DNA of 64,000 nt, taken from assembly GCA_964428975.1 (NCBI GenBank), contig CAYSAI010000005.1, positions 10,164-74,163 on the forward strand, in the 5' to 3' direction. This DNA is from JAGOUA01 sp964428975. Lineage in GTDB: Bacteria; Patescibacteriota; Patescibacteriia; 2-12-FULL-60-25. Below are positions 55,734-64,000 of this stretch, in pieces. Positions within the stretch are counted from its first letter, which is position 1. Every line of letters starts with the position of its first letter. The notes beneath the pieces were generated by a model. It had not been told where the DNA came from and did not search any database. It saw only the letters and a program-made list of their open reading frames with translations. Made by a program: the position numbers and the translations under genes.

Positions 55734-56507
55734 ATGAATGCACGAGAACAAGAGAAATTTGATCGTATCTCACGCGACGAGAAGCCTGGTCGTTTTCCGT
55801 TTGTACGTATTGATGAACTTCGACGGAACCACGCCCTCATCGACACACCTGATGGACGAGACTGGGATCCGCGTTGGAATAAAGGCACCGTTCAGGATCT
55901 TGCGTTAAAATACTTTCCAAACAAAGAAGGGACGCTCGCCGATCATGGCGCGCTTTATGGTCGTTTCCTACGCTTTATGCAGCAACAAGGGTATAAAAAT
56001 CTGTATGCGCTCGACTTCTTTGATGGAACCACGGAAGCGGATCGCGCATCCTTGAAGGGCATCCATGAAGTGGACTACTGGTCTGAGCCTATCCCCTACC
56101 CAGAGAATTTCTTTGATTACGCGACGGGTTGGGGATTTCCCGAGCATCTCGAGAATCCACATTTTTTTGCACGTGAGGTGCATCGCACGCTCAAACCATC
56201 GGGTATTTTTATCTGCAGCTTCCCCAATGTCGAGGCTCTCGCCACACGACTCGTCCTTCTGAAGACGGGCGAGCTTCGGAATTATGAAGCGCACAATAAT
56301 CATATCATGCCGTATTTTCCTGGAATTTTTGCAAAAACATTTTTGCGGTATTTCGATATTGTCGAAAAAACCTACATGCGTCCGCACCTCTCTCTTCAAC
56401 CGTACGGCTTGTTTAAGCTTATCTCGCGCTATCTTCCGAATAATAAATGGTTTGGCGATCATACCGTGATGGTGCTCAGAAAGAAACCGTTCGTCCCGTA
56501 CACCTAA
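55734..56507 (+). CDS. SAM-dependent methyltransferase-like protein
   Basis: The 257-residue protein starts MNAREQEKFDRISRDEKPGR; the frame is open into the gene before, without support. GRFLRFMQQQGYKNLYALDF would be the first strand region of a methyltransferase core. YPENFFDYATGWGFPEHLEN replaces the usual acidic D-x-x-E-H motif, and FFAREVHRTLKPSGIFICSF is the typical strand-5 region. SAM motif I is poorly conserved, so binding of SAM is not certain. It lies in the neuA-neuB operon, 20 bases after the phosphatase gene, followed by a clearer methyltransferase. It is probably a glycan-modifying enzyme. Confidence 0.7.
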   Translation: MNAREQEKFDRISRDEKPGRFPFVRIDELRRNHALIDTPDGRDWDPRWNKGTVQDLALKYFPNKEGTLADHGALYGRFLRFMQQQGYKNLYALDFFDGTTEADRASLKGIHEVDYWSEPIPYPENFFDYATGWGFPEHLENPHFFAREVHRTLKPSGIFICSFPNVEALATRLVLLKTGELRNYEAHNNHIMPYFPGIFAKTFLRYFDIVEKTYMRPHLSLQPYGLFKLISRYLPNNKWFGDHTVMVLRKKPFVPYT

Positions 56508-56511
56508 GCTT

Positions 56512-57306
56512 ATGAATAAAACTTCTTTGCTTGAAAGCGTACTCGTTGCAGGCGGCACGGAACGCGACGGACGGGTGTCCTTTCTCGATACCGCTCACCC
56601 TATTCCGCCCATGCTCTCCGAAGAGCACGCTCGCGACCGTTCACGATGGACTCTGTTCCGTCTACGCAACGCGGAGTTTCTGGAACGTGTGCTCGCACCT
56701 CTTTCTTCCAACCTCCGTTTGATTGACCTCGGGACAGGTCCAAATCAATTCAAACCCCTGCTGACTCGTTTTACCGAAAGTCTGCGCGTAGATTTCAAAG
56801 CGTATCAAGATGTGGAGGTGATCACTGATCTTTCCAAGGCGCTCCCTTTTCGAGATACGAGTTTCGATATTGTCCTTTCGACGAATTTTCTTGAACATAT
56901 CCCCAATCCCGCACTTTCTCTGCAAGAAAGCTTCCGCATGCTCCGTCCAGACGGGTGGTCTATTGGCATCGTACCCTTCCTTGTGGGCGTGCACCAACGC
57001 CCCTATGATTTCTACCGCTATACAGACATCCAGCTACGCGCGCTTCTCACAGAAGCAGGATTCCGAGAGATCCAGATCGAGCCGATAGGAACCGCTCGAG
57101 ATGCCTACGACCAGCTCGCGCGCCAATTCTACCAACGAATGATAGGCTCATCAGAGAAAAAGCCCCTCCAACGATGGGTGTGGCGCATCCTCTGGTGGAT
57201 GCAGCGCCTCCTCACGATAAGTACAACACATCTTCCTCTTCCGCACATCGATACTCCCGCTTGCTACGACTACACGCTCGGCTACGCGTGGAGCGCTCGA
57301 AAATAA
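56512..57306 (+). CDS. Class I SAM-dependent methyltransferase
   Basis: The 264-residue protein carries motif I LRLIDLGTGPNQFKPLLTRF (about 68-87), an acidic pair in VDFKAYQDVEVITDLSKALP, DTSFDIVLSTNFLEHIPNPA (about 120) and SFRMLRPDGWSIGIVPFL, all standard for the Methyltransf_11 group. HQRPYDFYRYTDIQLRALLT is a segment common to methyltransferases in polysaccharide loci. The C-terminal 60 residues are Trp-rich (WVWRILWWMQRLL) and may lie on the membrane. It follows the previous gene by four bases and neuB starts 20 bases after it, so it is inside the nonulosonate operon. It likely O- or N-methylates a sugar. Confidence 0.85.
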   Translation: MNKTSLLESVLVAGGTERDGRVSFLDTAHPIPPMLSEEHARDRSRWTLFRLRNAEFLERVLAPLSSNLRLIDLGTGPNQFKPLLTRFTESLRVDFKAYQDVEVITDLSKALPFRDTSFDIVLSTNFLEHIPNPALSLQESFRMLRPDGWSIGIVPFLVGVHQRPYDFYRYTDIQLRALLTEAGFREIQIEPIGTARDAYDQLARQFYQRMIGSSEKKPLQRWVWRILWWMQRLLTISTTHLPLPHIDTPACYDYTLGYAWSARK

Positions 57307-57326
57307 TCCCTCTTCTCTCTCCTCCT

Positions 57327-58415
57327 ATGCTTATCACTACCACACTTCGTCGTGTTCTTGGACAACTTCCCGATAAAGTCAAAGTCATTGATCGCTACGT
57401 CGGCAAAGGACAGCCCGTCTACATCATTGCAGAGATTGGTTTGAATCATAACGGCGACGTCGAAACAGCGAAAACACTCATGCGTGAAGCGAAGAACGCG
57501 GGGGTGGATGCAGTGAAATTCCAGAAGCGCACGACGCAAGACATTCTCACGAAGGCGGCTCTCGATGCGCCGTATAATTCGCCTAGCGCCATGGGAGCTA
57601 CGTATGGCGAACACCGCAATAAACTAGAATTTACTCGTGCGGACTATTTGGAACTGCTCAAATACGCGGAAGAGCTTGACGTCGCCTTCTTCGCGAGTGT
57701 TTGGGATCAAAAAAGCGTAGATTTCATGGAGTCTATTGGGACGGGTGCTTACAAAATTCCATCAGCGGATATCACCAACCTTCCTCTTCTTGAGTACGTC
57801 GCAAAAACGAATAAACCTGTGTTGATCTCGACAGGCATGTGCACCATGGAGGAAATCGATGCAGCTGTTGAAACGGTTCTGAAGCACAACCACCGCCTCA
57901 TTATCCATCATTGCGTGTCGCTCTACCCGTGTCCGGAAGATAAGCTCAATCTCCGTGCATTACCGATGCTTGCGGAACGTTTTTCCCCGCTTCCTGTTGG
58001 GTATTCTGGTCATGAAACAACGATCGAGCCCACGCTCGCGGCCGTCGCCCTCGGTGCTTGCACGGTTGAGCGTCACATCACCCTTGATCGTACGATGCGC
58101 GGTTCAGATCACAAAGCGAGCCTTGAAATACCGGAGCTCGTAAAACTTGTGGCAGACATCCGTCGTATAGAAAAAGCTCTCGGACAACCGATAAAGCTCA
58201 TCTATCCAGAGGAGATTCCGATGCGCGAAAAACTTGGCAAGTGCATTGTCGCTGCCGTCGATATTCCAAAAGGAACCGTTATTACGCGTGCCATGCTCAC
58301 ACTCAAGAGTCCGTGCAAGGGTCTGACGTCTCATCACATGCCAAAACTGATCGGTAAGAAAACGAAAGTCGATCACGCGATTGATGCCCTTGTCACCCAC
58401 GAGACGACGGAATAG
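57327..58415 (+). CDS. neuB: N-acetylneuraminate/legionaminate synthase family protein (NeuB-like)
   Basis: NeuB-type enzymes condense phosphoenolpyruvate with a six-carbon amino sugar to a nine-carbon nonulosonic acid. The start was set at MLITTTLRRVLGQLP; the frame is open upstream inside the preceding gene. The TIM barrel shows YIIAEIGLNHNGDVETAKTL, AVKFQKRTT, FFASVWDQKSVDFMES, YKIPSADITNLPLLEYVA, STGMCTMEEIDAAV and PVGYSGHETTIEPTLAAVAL. The C-terminal SAF/antifreeze-like domain (about 300-362, IVAAVDIPKGTVITRAML) completes the usual two-domain form (362 residues). No dedicated legionaminate or pseudaminate aminotransferase was seen in the window, so the exact product is open. Confidence 0.93.
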   Translation: MLITTTLRRVLGQLPDKVKVIDRYVGKGQPVYIIAEIGLNHNGDVETAKTLMREAKNAGVDAVKFQKRTTQDILTKAALDAPYNSPSAMGATYGEHRNKLEFTRADYLELLKYAEELDVAFFASVWDQKSVDFMESIGTGAYKIPSADITNLPLLEYVAKTNKPVLISTGMCTMEEIDAAVETVLKHNHRLIIHHCVSLYPCPEDKLNLRALPMLAERFSPLPVGYSGHETTIEPTLAAVALGACTVERHITLDRTMRGSDHKASLEIPELVKLVADIRRIEKALGQPIKLIYPEEIPMREKLGKCIVAAVDIPKGTVITRAMLTLKSPCKGLTSHHMPKLIGKKTKVDHAIDALVTHETTE

Positions 58416-58430
58416 CCGTTCTTAGCGCTT

Positions 58431-59357
58431 CTAATACTTCCAGTCTCGATTCGCTATTTTCGTATTCTTCAAGGCGAACACAGCCGTTGGACTCAAAGCG
58501 CCCATCTTCTGCTCAAAATCCTCCCCACGCGTATAGAAGACCCCCTTTGTTGCGGCCTGTGTCACAAATCCCGTTGTCGACATGATGCGACGCTTTCCCG
58601 TCGCATATCCTCCTTTATGAAGACCGCTCGTATCAGCGAAGATCACCGTTCCCGCGGGAGCTGTACACGAGAGGATATCTTCGCTCGACACACGACGTTC
58701 AACCTCTTCCAGAGGAGGATAGCTCCCCGCAGGCGGCTGTTGCGGATAGAGACTTCCCCATCGACCGCCACGAATAGAGCCTTTCACATAATGAAATGGC
58801 CCGCTTGTTGCATCGACATCCGTAAGATAGATAAACACCTTGCACATCTTCCGATCCTCAGGATCACGATGCCAGCGTTGTGATTGACGGGGAACCGCTC
58901 CAAGTTCGACAGGATTCGTGATACCAAGCGTGTAGTAGTAGAGCTTTGGCCACAAGCCCAGATAAGCACTCACGCAGTCCAAAATAGTGTTCGACAAACC
59001 AAAACGTACGAAAGGATCCTCCAGATCGATTTCTGGATAGAGTGGAATAAGTTGCGTAAGAAACGTTTTTTTTGTATTGGGAGTAGCCACGAGCTCTAAA
59101 CGCTCAGCTTCCGTCTGCAACTCAAGAAGTTTTTCGTGAGAAAAAAGTTCGTTGAGATGGCTGCGAGCGATACCATCTCTCCGTAGATCATCAACGATGC
59201 GCGCTTGAACCGCATCGAGAGACGCGGGCACGGATGTATACCGTTCTAAGGCTTCCGCATTCATGCGTCTCCAGACAAATTCCTGCGCGCGTAGCACGTG
59301 GTACGGCCTGAGCAGGGTATTTTTTACCTGAATAAGTCGCGAGAGAAGAGGTAGCAT
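58431..59357 (-). CDS. Phytanoyl-CoA dioxygenase (PhyH)-like Fe(II)/2-oxoglutarate oxygenase
   Basis: The 308-residue protein has the facial triad of the family: H-x-D in QRWHRDPEDRKMCKVFIYLT (about 168-172) and a distal His in DTSGLHKGGYATGKRRIM (about 250). The Arg of GKRRI should bind 2-oxoglutarate. VDATSGPFHYVKGSIRG is the typical strand turn after the first pair. PhyH-like proteins in polysaccharide clusters hydroxylate or oxidise small molecules and sugars. The gene lies on the minus strand between two plus-strand glycan genes, close to neuB. An oxygen-using enzyme in a CPR-type genome suggests exposure to O2 at least at times. Confidence 0.85.
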   Translation of the reverse strand: MLPLLSRLIQVKNTLLRPYHVLRAQEFVWRRMNAEALERYTSVPASLDAVQARIVDDLRRDGIARSHLNELFSHEKLLELQTEAERLELVATPNTKKTFLTQLIPLYPEIDLEDPFVRFGLSNTILDCVSAYLGLWPKLYYYTLGITNPVELGAVPRQSQRWHRDPEDRKMCKVFIYLTDVDATSGPFHYVKGSIRGGRWGSLYPQQPPAGSYPPLEEVERRVSSEDILSCTAPAGTVIFADTSGLHKGGYATGKRRIMSTTGFVTQAATKGVFYTRGEDFEQKMGALSPTAVFALKNTKIANRDWKY

Positions 59358-59406
59358 ACGAGCTGTACGATAGGATACGCGTCAGGTATACATGCAACTA
59401 TACTCT

Positions 59407-60186
59407 ATGTTCCCTACTCTTGCCTCGCTCCAAAAGTCAATAGTTGAACGCTACAATGCAAACGGGAGATATTTTCGTGGCACCTATCAAGAACGTGGGC
59501 TTACCGCTGCCGTAGATGCGGCACGCACGAATCATCTCACAAAAAATCAGATCGTCTACACGACCTATAAGCCACGCCCTCAAGAGCGGTATCTCCTGAT
59601 CAAAGATCGATTCTCGCGTTTCTTGCAGGGAACGATTCTGGATGTTGGAAGTCGTGATGCCACGATCCAAGAGCTCCTTGGCTCTCGCTGTACCTTGGTT
59701 GATAAGAATAATCCTGCGTTACCAGAGTTTAACTGGGAAAAGGAGCTTCTCCCTTATGCGGACAAGAGCTTCGAAAGCGTCGTCTGTTTAGATGTTCTCG
59801 AACATATCGATCGCTTTCATACCGCCTTCGATGATCTCTTACGCGTAAGTAGCAAACACGTGATCATCTCACTACCAAACTGTTGGCGCAAAATGTTTAA
59901 ACAGATGCTCAAAGGAACGGGAACTCAAGCGAGCTATGGCCTACCGCCCGAATCACCCATGGATCGCCACCGCTGGTTCTTTAATCCGCAGGAACTTGAA
60001 GAATTTCTCGCCTATCGCGGAGCATGCGGCCCTATCCCTTTTCAAATCGTTGCCCGCGCCTATCATCTCCCCCTTGCCACGGGTCTGCACCGCATCGTCT
60101 ACCCGTTGGTCATGAAGCTATTTCCCTCTCGTTACACAAAGAATCTTCTTGTCAACACCGCGTTCTACGTCCTCGAAAAGGGGTGA
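59407..60186 (+). CDS. Class I SAM-dependent methyltransferase
   Basis: The 259-residue protein begins MFPTLASLQKSIVERYNANG; an ATG at 59392 adds five residues, but a TATACA box at 59387-59392 makes the later start likelier. The core has QGTILDVGSRDATIQELLGS (motif I variant; DVGSRD instead of DxGxGxG), TLVDKNNPALPEF, and SFESVVCLDVLEHIDRFHTA (about 125). HVIISLPNCWRKMFKQMLKG and MDRHRWFFNPQELEEFL follow as in other Methyltransf_11-type proteins. The end overlaps the convergent flippase gene by 22 bases. A sugar or lipid methylation role is inferred from the neighbours. Confidence 0.8.
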   Translation: MFPTLASLQKSIVERYNANGRYFRGTYQERGLTAAVDAARTNHLTKNQIVYTTYKPRPQERYLLIKDRFSRFLQGTILDVGSRDATIQELLGSRCTLVDKNNPALPEFNWEKELLPYADKSFESVVCLDVLEHIDRFHTAFDDLLRVSSKHVIISLPNCWRKMFKQMLKGTGTQASYGLPPESPMDRHRWFFNPQELEEFLAYRGACGPIPFQIVARAYHLPLATGLHRIVYPLVMKLFPSRYTKNLLVNTAFYVLEKG

Positions 60187-61526
60187 GCTACTCGCTGCAT
60201 CAATCGACGCAAGACGGCTCGATCGTATCCATCAATCCTCCACAAATCAGCCATTCGGACGTGTAGCTCTGGATGGTTTTTTTGTAGCATACGATAGCGC
60301 AAAAAATTATAGACGAGCAGCGTGAACACGAACTCAATACCAATGCCTAGAGAACCAAATATTTTGATACAAACAGGAAGAAGAAGCAAGAAGAGCACGA
60401 ATCGCTGTGCAACCAAGACCGTCATGTGTTTTTGCTCCTGATGCGAAATAAAGAACGCCGTGAGGAGATACGCCACACCCACAAAGGGAATATAGCCAAG
60501 CATCACATACAAGAGCGGTATTCCCGCTTCATAGTGCGGGAAGGCAATTCTACTGATCGTAGGCGCCAACAGTCCAATCACGAGCGCAACACTCGTATAA
60601 AATGGAACGGTGTACTTGATTCCACGCTGAAGAATACGCTGAAGACGTTCGCGGTCATGGGTTTCGCTTGCGATCGTTGGCATCAGCACATCATCGATAG
60701 GAAAGAGCCCCGTGACATACGTATAGACTTTATCCGCAAGACTAAAGAGCGCGACCGCCTCACGCCCCAAAAGAAGCTGGATAATAAAGGGACGGATATT
60801 CTTCTCTCCTTGACGCAACAGTCGCTGGGCGATAACCCACGGACCCTGTCCACGCAACAACTCGAAAAAAGGCTTCCACGAAATCGCGCGTACATCCGTA
60901 GCCATCTGAGTAATGATAGAGGGAGCGAAGAGGAGCGCCGTGAGCCCCATAGCGCCAATCATCGCCCAAAGAATGCCCGAAATACCAAGACCAGCGTATA
61001 AAAGAAAAAACGCGAGCAACCCCGCTTTCAAGATTTCTTGGAGAAACACATAGAGACTTGCGTGCTTAAAACGACGATGTGCTGCAAAGTGCAATAAAAT
61101 CGTTCGTTCAAAAGGAATCAGCAGAAAAATCCAAGAGTAGCTCTTTACTAAAGTAATGATATCGCCGCTATACCAACGCATCAGCAATGAGGAAAAAAGA
61201 TGGATCCCCGCCCAGATTCCTATACCCGTAACAAGTTTAAAGGCATAATACCCCCGTGTGAGATCACGAAATTTTCCCGTGTCACCCGCACTCACCGCTT
61301 GCGTGCCTGCCGCCAACACCACATCATCAATACCCTGAAGAGTCAGTAAGGCGCATAAACTCCCCGCCGCCAACACGAGCTGATACGTTCCATACTCATG
61401 CAAGGAAAGGTATCGCAGCAAAAAAAGAGACGTGACAAAGCCCACTACACGCACAGCCACGGCACCGGCCGAAACCCAAAACACGCCTTCAAAAATCTTT
61501 CGAGAAAATGTTGTGTGCATGGACAT
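60165..61526 (-). CDS. Oligosaccharide flippase family protein (Wzx-like)
   Basis: The 453-residue protein has about 12-14 membrane segments. It opens with IFEGVFWVSAGAVAVRVVGF and VTSLFLLRYLSLHEYGTYQL, the conserved MATE/PST-type entry of Wzx flippases, and continues with regularly spaced hydrophobic segments. GREAVALFSLADKVYTYVTG lies at the middle, where helix 7 of the family normally sits. Such proteins carry undecaprenyl-linked oligosaccharides across the membrane. With the initiating transferase at 45268 and the ligase-like protein at 9300 it gives a Wzx-type export route, although a Wzy polymerase is not separately identified here. Confidence 0.9.
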   Translation of the reverse strand: MSMHTTFSRKIFEGVFWVSAGAVAVRVVGFVTSLFLLRYLSLHEYGTYQLVLAAGSLCALLTLQGIDDVVLAAGTQAVSAGDTGKFRDLTRGYYAFKLVTGIGIWAGIHLFSSLLMRWYSGDIITLVKSYSWIFLLIPFERTILLHFAAHRRFKHASLYVFLQEILKAGLLAFFLLYAGLGISGILWAMIGAMGLTALLFAPSIITQMATDVRAISWKPFFELLRGQGPWVIAQRLLRQGEKNIRPFIIQLLLGREAVALFSLADKVYTYVTGLFPIDDVLMPTIASETHDRERLQRILQRGIKYTVPFYTSVALVIGLLAPTISRIAFPHYEAGIPLLYVMLGYIPFVGVAYLLTAFFISHQEQKHMTVLVAQRFVLFLLLLPVCIKIFGSLGIGIEFVFTLLVYNFLRYRMLQKNHPELHVRMADLWRIDGYDRAVLRRLMQRVAHPFSRT

Positions 61527-61531
61527 ACGTA

Positions 61532-62929
61532 TTAACGAGCCTTCTGTCGTCGCTCGTCGTAAGCCGCACGAAGCGTGTCGTATCCATACGCCGCAAATAA
61601 AAACTCGATTGGCATCAACGGATACCGTAAACGCGCTTCAATGCCAAGGCCATCAACCCAGATGGTCATCGTCCAATACGCGCATAAAGCCCCAATAAAC
61701 AAGATTTGGAAGCGCTTTTCCGGAAGACGCCGATAGGCCATCACCCCTCCATAGAGAAACAAGAGTGTGATCGGAAGCCACACGATTCGACCAAGTATTC
61801 CAACAATATAAAAGGGTTGTGAAAAAATCTTCCATGATTCTGTGAGGAGATCCCCTATTCGCCCTTGTGCGAGGTAGTGCGTAGGCGGCAGCACGCTATG
61901 ATCGATCGGAGGAGTGATTTTCCAATAATGGAGGAACATATTGTAATTCGCCGATGTCCACAACGTGAACGTATTAATCGCTATCAGCCGTGCAAAGATG
62001 AGTGGATAGGCTCGAATATATCCAAAAGCCTCACGTCCATACGCGATATTCTCCGCACTCTTGCTTGTAAATGACCCGTGCTTCTCTTTAAATTCCGCAC
62101 CGACTTTTGCTTCAGCATCTGGATAAGAGAGCTGATCGCGCACGGACACGATAGATGTCCCCAGATAGAAGAGCGCGGCGGCAGAACCCTGATTGCTCAA
62201 AGTAAATGATCCAAACATCCGATAGTTACGACACATCCATGGAGAAAGAACGGCTCCCGTGAGAGCAAGAATAATGACTGTATGCTTCAACGTTTCACGC
62301 CATTTGATCTGACGTATCCATGGTAGGAGCAATCCAAATCCAACGATGGGAAAAAATTGTAGCATGGGCTTGATGAGTATACCGACACCGAAAGCTATTC
62401 CACTCTTCACGCTCTCTCTTATACGAGAGGTTCTTATCGCGCGAAACACGAAGAGTATTCCCAATAGAAGCACAAGCGTGTACAAAGATTCTGTCAATAT
62501 GATAAGACTAAAATAGACAATGTGTGGCTCAAAAACAGATATCCATGCAGCGATGCGTGAAGTACGCTTCTCAAAACCTAATTCTTCTCCAAGATGGAGG
62601 ATGAGAAGAGGAAGAAACGAGGCAAGAAGAAGCTGAAAAAAGACAAAACCCGTCGTTGAACGAAACACAGCGAGACCTCCCGCGAGAAAGAGCGGATACC
62701 CGATGGTACGGAAAAAGAATGGCGCACCATCAAGCGAGAAACCGTTACCATCGAGCAGAGAACGTGCAAGTCCGAGATATTGTTTACTGTCTCCCCATTC
62801 AAATCCTGTACTTCCAATAAAGAACAAGACGCCTAAAAATAAGGCAAATCGAACAACGAATGCCGCAAGAAAAAAGCGCCACGGAAACGATCGTAGCCTG
62901 GCAATACCCGCTTCAGAGAGGAGCTTCAT
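61532..62929 (-). CDS. GT39/ArnT-like membrane glycosyltransferase
   Basis: The 465-residue protein has about 11 membrane segments. The first outer loop holds the acidic pattern IGSTGFEWGDSKQYLGLARS, typical of GT-C enzymes that transfer sugars from polyprenyl phosphate outside the membrane. FFFRTIGYPLFLAGGLAVF and HIVYFSLIILTESLYTLVLL follow in the usual order. A Tyr/Pro-rich outer domain (VLPPTHYLAQGRIGDLLTES) precedes the last helices. It lies five bases after the start side of the flippase gene on the same strand and shares its fold with the neighbours at 50622 and 62967. Acceptor unknown; lipid, glycan or protein modification are all possible. Confidence 0.82.
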   Translation of the reverse strand: MKLLSEAGIARLRSFPWRFFLAAFVVRFALFLGVLFFIGSTGFEWGDSKQYLGLARSLLDGNGFSLDGAPFFFRTIGYPLFLAGGLAVFRSTTGFVFFQLLLASFLPLLILHLGEELGFEKRTSRIAAWISVFEPHIVYFSLIILTESLYTLVLLLGILFVFRAIRTSRIRESVKSGIAFGVGILIKPMLQFFPIVGFGLLLPWIRQIKWRETLKHTVIILALTGAVLSPWMCRNYRMFGSFTLSNQGSAAALFYLGTSIVSVRDQLSYPDAEAKVGAEFKEKHGSFTSKSAENIAYGREAFGYIRAYPLIFARLIAINTFTLWTSANYNMFLHYWKITPPIDHSVLPPTHYLAQGRIGDLLTESWKIFSQPFYIVGILGRIVWLPITLLFLYGGVMAYRRLPEKRFQILFIGALCAYWTMTIWVDGLGIEARLRYPLMPIEFLFAAYGYDTLRAAYDERRQKAR

Positions 62930-62966
62930 AGCTAGGCAGCATCATGACATACCCGAGCCCGCTTTG

Positions 62967-64000
62967 TCATGAATTGAATCCCTCCAACCTCCCCATAACC
63001 TTCCCCCAGCTCCCCCACAGATCCATCCCCGTGCACAAGAGCAAGAAGCTAAACGACCCAGCGAGCGTCATCAAGCGCTCACGTTTCGTGGAGGCAACCG
63101 CGAACCAATACGCGGCAAGGATCGTCATAAACGGAAGCATCGGTAAACGATAGCGATTCACCACCACACTGATCGTAGGCGCGACCGCTAAAACGCCGAT
63201 ACTCACAAGCGCGATCCAAAACACGGGATTCTTAAAGTATTTTTTCACACAAACGTATACCACCGCAGCCCCCGCGCATCCTAGAAGTACGAGATTGAAC
63301 GCTATCGAGAGAACCACCGTCGCCCATTGATCCCATGCCCCACGATAATGGAACCAGAAACCACTCGTCTTCGTGAGCGCAAACAGCTTAAAGAATTTTG
63401 ACGTCGTACGTCCGATCGCAAAGAGCGGCTGTTCTCGTATAATCGTTTTCGCTTCCGCAAGTGCGACACGGTCAAGCTCGTCAGGCGCAAGGCCACGGAT
63501 ACGCTCAGTAATTTCCGGAAGAGCATCAAGATTGAACTCACCTGGACCTTTTGGATATAAGCCAACCCAAATATCTAACCCGCCCACAACAGAATTATAG
63601 ATAAAATGATCGTACGTAAGCGCGTTACGAATTCCCCACGGAACCTGCACCGCAACAAAAAAGCACGCAGCAAGAACAAGCCCTTTCCAAGCGCGTTTCC
63701 CTGCGAGCACCATCAACATCACGAGGAAAAGCGGTAGTCCCGTTGGACGCACCATTGTGAGGATGCCCATCATGGCTCCGAGGAGCACGGCACGTTTCCC
63801 GTTCTGCGCCTGGATTTTAAGCAGATACGGAAGAAAGACGAGCACCGCTCCCACAAAAATAAACGTGAACAGACCGTCTGCCATCAGCATCGCATTGCTC
63901 TGAACAACGTCCGGATGTATGGCGTAGAGCGCCAACGGCACGATACGCATCCAAGGCTTCTCTGAAGCGCCCTGCAAGAGCAGATCCATTAGACGCCACA
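62967..64000 (-). CDS. GT39/ArnT-like membrane glycosyltransferase, N-terminus outside window
   Basis: The frame is open through the right window edge, so the N-terminus (first helices and the acidic catalytic loop) is missing; about 344 residues remain. ALYAIHPDVVQSNAMLMADG and LPYLLKIQAQNGKRAVLLGA followed by MMGILTMVRPTGLPLFLVML match the conserved middle of GT39-type proteins. YLKN-type helices alternate with an outer segment (VGLYPKGPGEFNLDALPEIT). It ends 37 bases from the start of the neighbouring GT39-like gene and may be the first of a three-gene minus-strand set ending with the flippase. Confidence 0.8.
   Translation of the reverse strand, partial: WRLMDLLLQGASEKPWMRIVPLALYAIHPDVVQSNAMLMADGLFTFIFVGAVLVFLPYLLKIQAQNGKRAVLLGAMMGILTMVRPTGLPLFLVMLMVLAGKRAWKGLVLAACFFVAVQVPWGIRNALTYDHFIYNSVVGGLDIWVGLYPKGPGEFNLDALPEITERIRGLAPDELDRVALAEAKTIIREQPLFAIGRTTSKFFKLFALTKTSGFWFHYRGAWDQWATVVLSIAFNLVLLGCAGAAVVYVCVKKYFKNPVFWIALVSIGVLAVAPTISVVVNRYRLPMLPFMTILAAYWFAVASTKRERLMTLAGSFSFLLLCTGMDLWGSWGKVMGRLEGFNS

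Noticed and set aside
1..64000. Recoded TGA (code 25 as in Gracilibacteria)
   Set aside because: Several well-conserved genes end at TGA at the expected length with overlapping ATGA junctions (neuA, the gene before ybeY), and conserved proteins contain no in-frame TGA.

Overview
The window looks like a stretch of a Patescibacteria (Candidate Phyla Radiation) chromosome, probably a Parcubacteria-type lineage such as Uhrbacteria or Magasanikbacteria. The lineage is an inference from gene style: a short four-domain ribosomal protein S1, an extended bS21, an ftsA-ftsZ-nrdR-htrA-pyk run joined to thrombospondin-type-3 surface proteins, and VirB2/TrbC-like pilin modules fused to giant extracellular proteins. 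TGA is used as an ordinary stop, which argues against the recoded Gracilibacteria/Absconditabacteria. No insertion sequence, CRISPR array or rRNA was seen.

Layout. 1-3.8 kb: truncated HlyD-type adaptor, queA, an HD-domain protein and a membrane protein. 3.8-7.0 kb: an orphan-gene island with the tmRNA gene, small palindromic repeats, tandem duplications and probable structured RNA. 7.0-10.7 kb: two GT4 glycosyltransferases and an O-antigen-ligase-like protein. 10.7-13.7 kb: a second HD-type protein, a myxobacterial-style MopE-like lipoprotein and a DedA protein. 13.7-16.3 kb: tRNA-Asp beside a degenerate, hairpin-interrupted copy of itself, then a 5'-truncated ddl, an orphan ribbon-helix-helix protein, a GNAT and a TVP38-type protein. 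16.3-36.8 kb is all minus strand, transcribed in the order bS21, yqeY, two pilin-anchored surface proteins (646 and 2927 aa), three TSP3 membrane proteins, ybeY, ftsA, ftsZ, nrdR, htrA, pyk. 36.9-44.5 kb: a Phd/PemK-type toxin-antitoxin pair, rpsA, ftsH, two orphan genes, malic enzyme and engB. 44.5-64 kb: a large envelope-polysaccharide locus with an initiating phosphoglycosyltransferase, GT4 enzymes, two glycosyltransferase fusions, NeuB/NeuA for a nonulosonic acid, methyltransferases, a PhyH-type dioxygenase, a flippase and two GT39-like membrane transferases, the last cut by the window end.

How the genes fit together. Most of the window concerns the cell surface. The polysaccharide loci make and export a decorated glycan, possibly ending in a sialic/legionaminic-type sugar. 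The minus-strand block would display very large adhesin-like proteins from pilin-type membrane anchors, and is encoded with the division genes. This would suit an episymbiont that attaches to host cells, but that lifestyle is inferred.

Two gene-expression styles are visible. Many housekeeping and envelope genes have a -10 box only 5-11 bases before the start codon, which predicts leaderless mRNAs. A set of orphan genes with different codon choice (about 2.4, 4.2, 5.5, 6.1, 41.9 and 42.0 kb) instead has Shine-Dalgarno leaders.
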